A stretch of DNA of 34,314 nucleotides from DATFBY01 sp035253585 (GTDB lineage Bacteria; Gemmatimonadota; Gemmatimonadetes; Gemmatimonadales; Gemmatimonadaceae). The stretch's first letter is position 1, and each line of letters opens with the position of its first letter. The notes below the pieces were generated by a model, which had not been told where the DNA came from, made no database searches, and worked only from the letters and a program-made list of their open reading frames with translations. This document shows, piece after piece, positions 32,546 through 34,314 of this stretch. The DNA is taken from contig DATFBY010000104.1 in assembly GCA_035253585.1 (NCBI GenBank), positions 1-34,314 on the forward strand. Direction: 5' to 3'. Position numbers and translations under genes: made by a program.

Positions 32546-33943
32546 TCAGAAGGCCACCACCGCCTCGAGCATGAAGCCGTCGAACTTGCCGCCGTTCCGG
32601 ATGTCGGTGGTCGGGAAGCCATTGTAATCCTGCTTGACCCACTCACCCTTCATGAGCACGCTCGGCGTGATGAACCATCCGGCCGAGAGCTGCACGCGAT
32701 CCACGCTCGGCTTGCCGGGCATGCCGGCGAGCTCGCCCTCCGCGGTGTTGTAGCGCCCACCGACGAATAGCTGCTCCCGCGGCAGGAAGCGCTGCACGAC
32801 GTCGACTGCGTACTGGTTCCACTCCCGCGTCTCGGTTTCCGTCGCGGCGCGCCCTCTCGCCTGCTCGATCGTGCCGAACACCTCGAATCCGCGATACTTC
32901 GCGAACGGGTTGATCATGTACGCCTGCACCTTGCTCCGAAGGTTGGGATTGATCAGGCCCGAGCTGAAGTTTGCCGACTCGGTCGCTTGGGTGTTCTCGA
33001 GCACCCAGTAATACCGCGATCCCGCGCGGTCGCCGGCGTACAGCGTGTTGTTGATCGCCTTCTTCTGCTGATACGTGGAGCCGGTCAAGCGGACGCGAAG
33101 ATCGTTCGTGACCTGTCGGTCGTAGCCGAGCTTGGCAATGTAGGCGGGCGAACGCTCTTCGGGCCGCGTGACGTTGCCGCGGATCTCGCCGCCGGTAACG
33201 CCGGCCATCGCCATGAAACCACGGCTGCGGACGTACACTTCACCGCCGATCTGGGTCGTGAACGCGTCCATGATCAGGTTGCCGACGAACGGATTATAGA
33301 TCGCGTTGCCGTTGTCGGAACGCCGGAAGTGCGCATCGCCGTAATTGATTTCGAAGTGCCCGATTCGGAGCGTGACGTACTTCATCATGTCCTCGAGCGC
33401 TTTCACCTTGACCGGCGACGCGTCGATCAGGATGTAGCCATCCTTCACCCACGTCTCGTTGTGATGCCGCGACGAGAGGTAGGTCGCCAGTGCGACGCGG
33501 ATGCCGGGCGCCAACTGTGCGTTGAGGTAAAGATTCGCCGTAGCGTTGTTGAAGCCGTTGCCGATGTCCATCAACTCATTCGCGTTGAACGTCGTCGTGC
33601 CGCTGGTGGTGGGCTTCGGCGTGGCGGTATTGCTGTGGCTCAGGGATTGAAACTGCTGTGCGAACGCGGCGCCGAAGTCGAGCCGGAATCCGCGGAACGC
33701 CGCACCGGGCTCCTTCGGTGTCTCGAAGATGTTGATGCCCCGCTGATCCTGCGGGCGGATGTGTTGAATGTCGATCGATCGAGCGAGACTCACCGTTGGC
33801 GGCGTGTCCTCGGTGGCGGTCGTTTCGGTCGTCGCGTTGCCCGTGTCGCGGGACGCAACGGCCCTCTCTTCCTGCGCGATGAGCGGAGTGGCCGCCAACA
33901 GCGTGAAGATCATAGTCAGGCACGTACGGCTCTGGGCTCTCAT
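32546..33943 (-). CDS. Outer-membrane beta-barrel (porin-like) protein
   Basis: A 465-residue outer-membrane protein. The signal peptide is about 1-23 (LIAQ), followed by a Thr-rich linker, then alternating hydrophobic strands to the terminal FMLEAVVAF, which ends in Phe as barrel proteins do. Aromatic girdle residues and segments such as RIGHFEINYGDAHFRRSDNG, NPFAKYRGFEVFGTIEQ and LFVGGRYNTAEGEL recall phosphate-selective/OprO-like porin families, but I do not assign a subfamily. The ATG at 33943 has GAGGAAG upstream. The YceI-family gene precedes it by 60 nt in the same direction, so they may form an operon. The nested terminator at 32483 ends it. Confidence 0.82.
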   Translation of the reverse strand: MRAQSRTCLTMIFTLLAATPLIAQEERAVASRDTGNATTETTATEDTPPTVSLARSIDIQHIRPQDQRGINIFETPKEPGAAFRGFRLDFGAAFAQQFQSLSHSNTATPKPTTSGTTTFNANELMDIGNGFNNATANLYLNAQLAPGIRVALATYLSSRHHNETWVKDGYILIDASPVKVKALEDMMKYVTLRIGHFEINYGDAHFRRSDNGNAIYNPFVGNLIMDAFTTQIGGEVYVRSRGFMAMAGVTGGEIRGNVTRPEERSPAYIAKLGYDRQVTNDLRVRLTGSTYQQKKAINNTLYAGDRAGSRYYWVLENTQATESANFSSGLINPNLRSKVQAYMINPFAKYRGFEVFGTIEQARGRAATETETREWNQYAVDVVQRFLPREQLFVGGRYNTAEGELAGMPGKPSVDRVQLSAGWFITPSVLMKGEWVKQDYNGFPTTDIRNGGKFDGFMLEAVVAF

Positions 33944-34003
33944 TGAAGTCTTCCTCTCGGTCTTGTTAGGCGTGGCTCGATTGGTTTGGAAGAACCGCGG
34001 CGC

Positions 34004-34314
34004 TCACCGAGCCGCCGTCACGACTGTTGCAGGGTTCAAGACGATCTCGTAGCGCACGATCACCTTCTCGTGCACCTTCATGGTTCCGAGCATCAGGGAC
34101 GGCGGCTTGATGCCGAACTCTCTCATGTTGAGCTCGGCGCTCCCAGTAACCCGATACCGACCGTCGGGCTCCTGCGCGGCCCCGGCGACCATCGACACCT
34201 CCCTCTCCTGGCCAGCCAGCGTGAGCAACCCCTTCAAAGTCACAGTCAGGGCACCGTCGGCTCCCGGAGCGATCTCCCGCGATGTCAGCCGGTACCGGAT
34301 CGTCGGGTTCTCCT
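34004..34314 (-). CDS. YceI-family protein, 5' end cut by the window
   Basis: The last 102 residues of a YceI/lipocalin-like protein; the frame stays open to the window edge at 34314, so the start is outside. Seen are ENPTIRYRLTSREIA, LKGLLTLAGQEREV (the typical G.LTL.G..R.V), GSAELNMREFGIKPPSLMLG and KVHEKVIVRYEI at the end. Family members are usually periplasmic and bind polyisoprenoids or amides; some act in stress or in quinone-linked redox. An in-frame GTG at 34243 exists but lies inside the domain and is not the start. It is followed after 60 nt by the porin-like gene. Confidence 0.85.
   Translation of the reverse strand, partial: ENPTIRYRLTSREIAPGADGALTVTLKGLLTLAGQEREVSMVAGAAQEPDGRYRVTGSAELNMREFGIKPPSLMLGTMKVHEKVIVRYEIVLNPATVVTAAR

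Overview
The window is a GC-rich (roughly 64 %), densely coded stretch of bacterial chromosome. It combines a SusC/SusD outer-membrane pair, several large outer-membrane barrels, many lipoproteins, a DUF5916/CBM9-like protein and a Cdc48-type AAA ATPase. Frequent GTG starts and GTGA stop/start overlaps add to the picture. This is the style of Gemmatimonadota rather than low-GC Bacteroidota. That placement is inference from gene content; there is no rRNA in the window. I see no phage, transposase or CRISPR array.

Layout: (1) 34-5234, minus strand: SusC, SusD and a stand-alone H-NOX haem sensor, punctuated by two unusual heptamer-arm hairpins. (2) 5400-8624, plus: operon of a class A beta-lactamase-like lipoprotein, a secreted TPR protein and a DUF2306 membrane protein, followed by tRNA-Asn(GTT). 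(3) 8804-13374, minus: DHFR-like and DUF1801 proteins, a secreted peptidoglycan-binding-domain protein with a strong terminator, and a secreted amidohydrolase. (4) 13440-16749, minus: Cdc48 ATPase, a stand-alone paralogue of its N-domain and an XRE-type regulator. (5) 16940-19584: a secreted lipoprotein, a small membrane protein with a TTG start, a YegS-like lipid kinase and SurE. (6) 19610-24744: an OMP85-family barrel divergent from a DUF5916 protein, then an alpha/beta-hydrolase lipoprotein. (7) 25030-27850, plus: a tightly overlapping operon of DAHP synthase-chorismate mutase, CmoA and a membrane ICMT-like methyltransferase. (8) 27985-32448: an SGNH-like lipoprotein, a small basic protein, an NmrA-like protein and a chemoreceptor with a histidine-rich membrane sensor. 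(9) 32546-34314, minus: an outer-membrane barrel and a YceI protein cut by the window end.

Four things stand out. First, operon (7) has a clear metabolic logic: chorismate mutase makes prephenate, CmoA uses prephenate and SAM to make carboxy-SAM, and the third gene is a membrane methyltransferase rather than CmoB. This suggests an undescribed carboxymethyl-transfer pathway. Second, the Cdc48 ATPase is paired with a free copy of its own N-domain. Third, four gene ends carry the same element: tandem heptamers as both arms of a long hairpin around a locus-specific inner hairpin; one copy uses a variant heptamer whose two arms changed together. Fourth, the word GTTAGGC/GCCTAAC (often CTCGTTAGGC) occurs 18 times by my reading, on both strands and once as an intergenic inverted pair, resembling a DNA-uptake or similar genome-wide signal.
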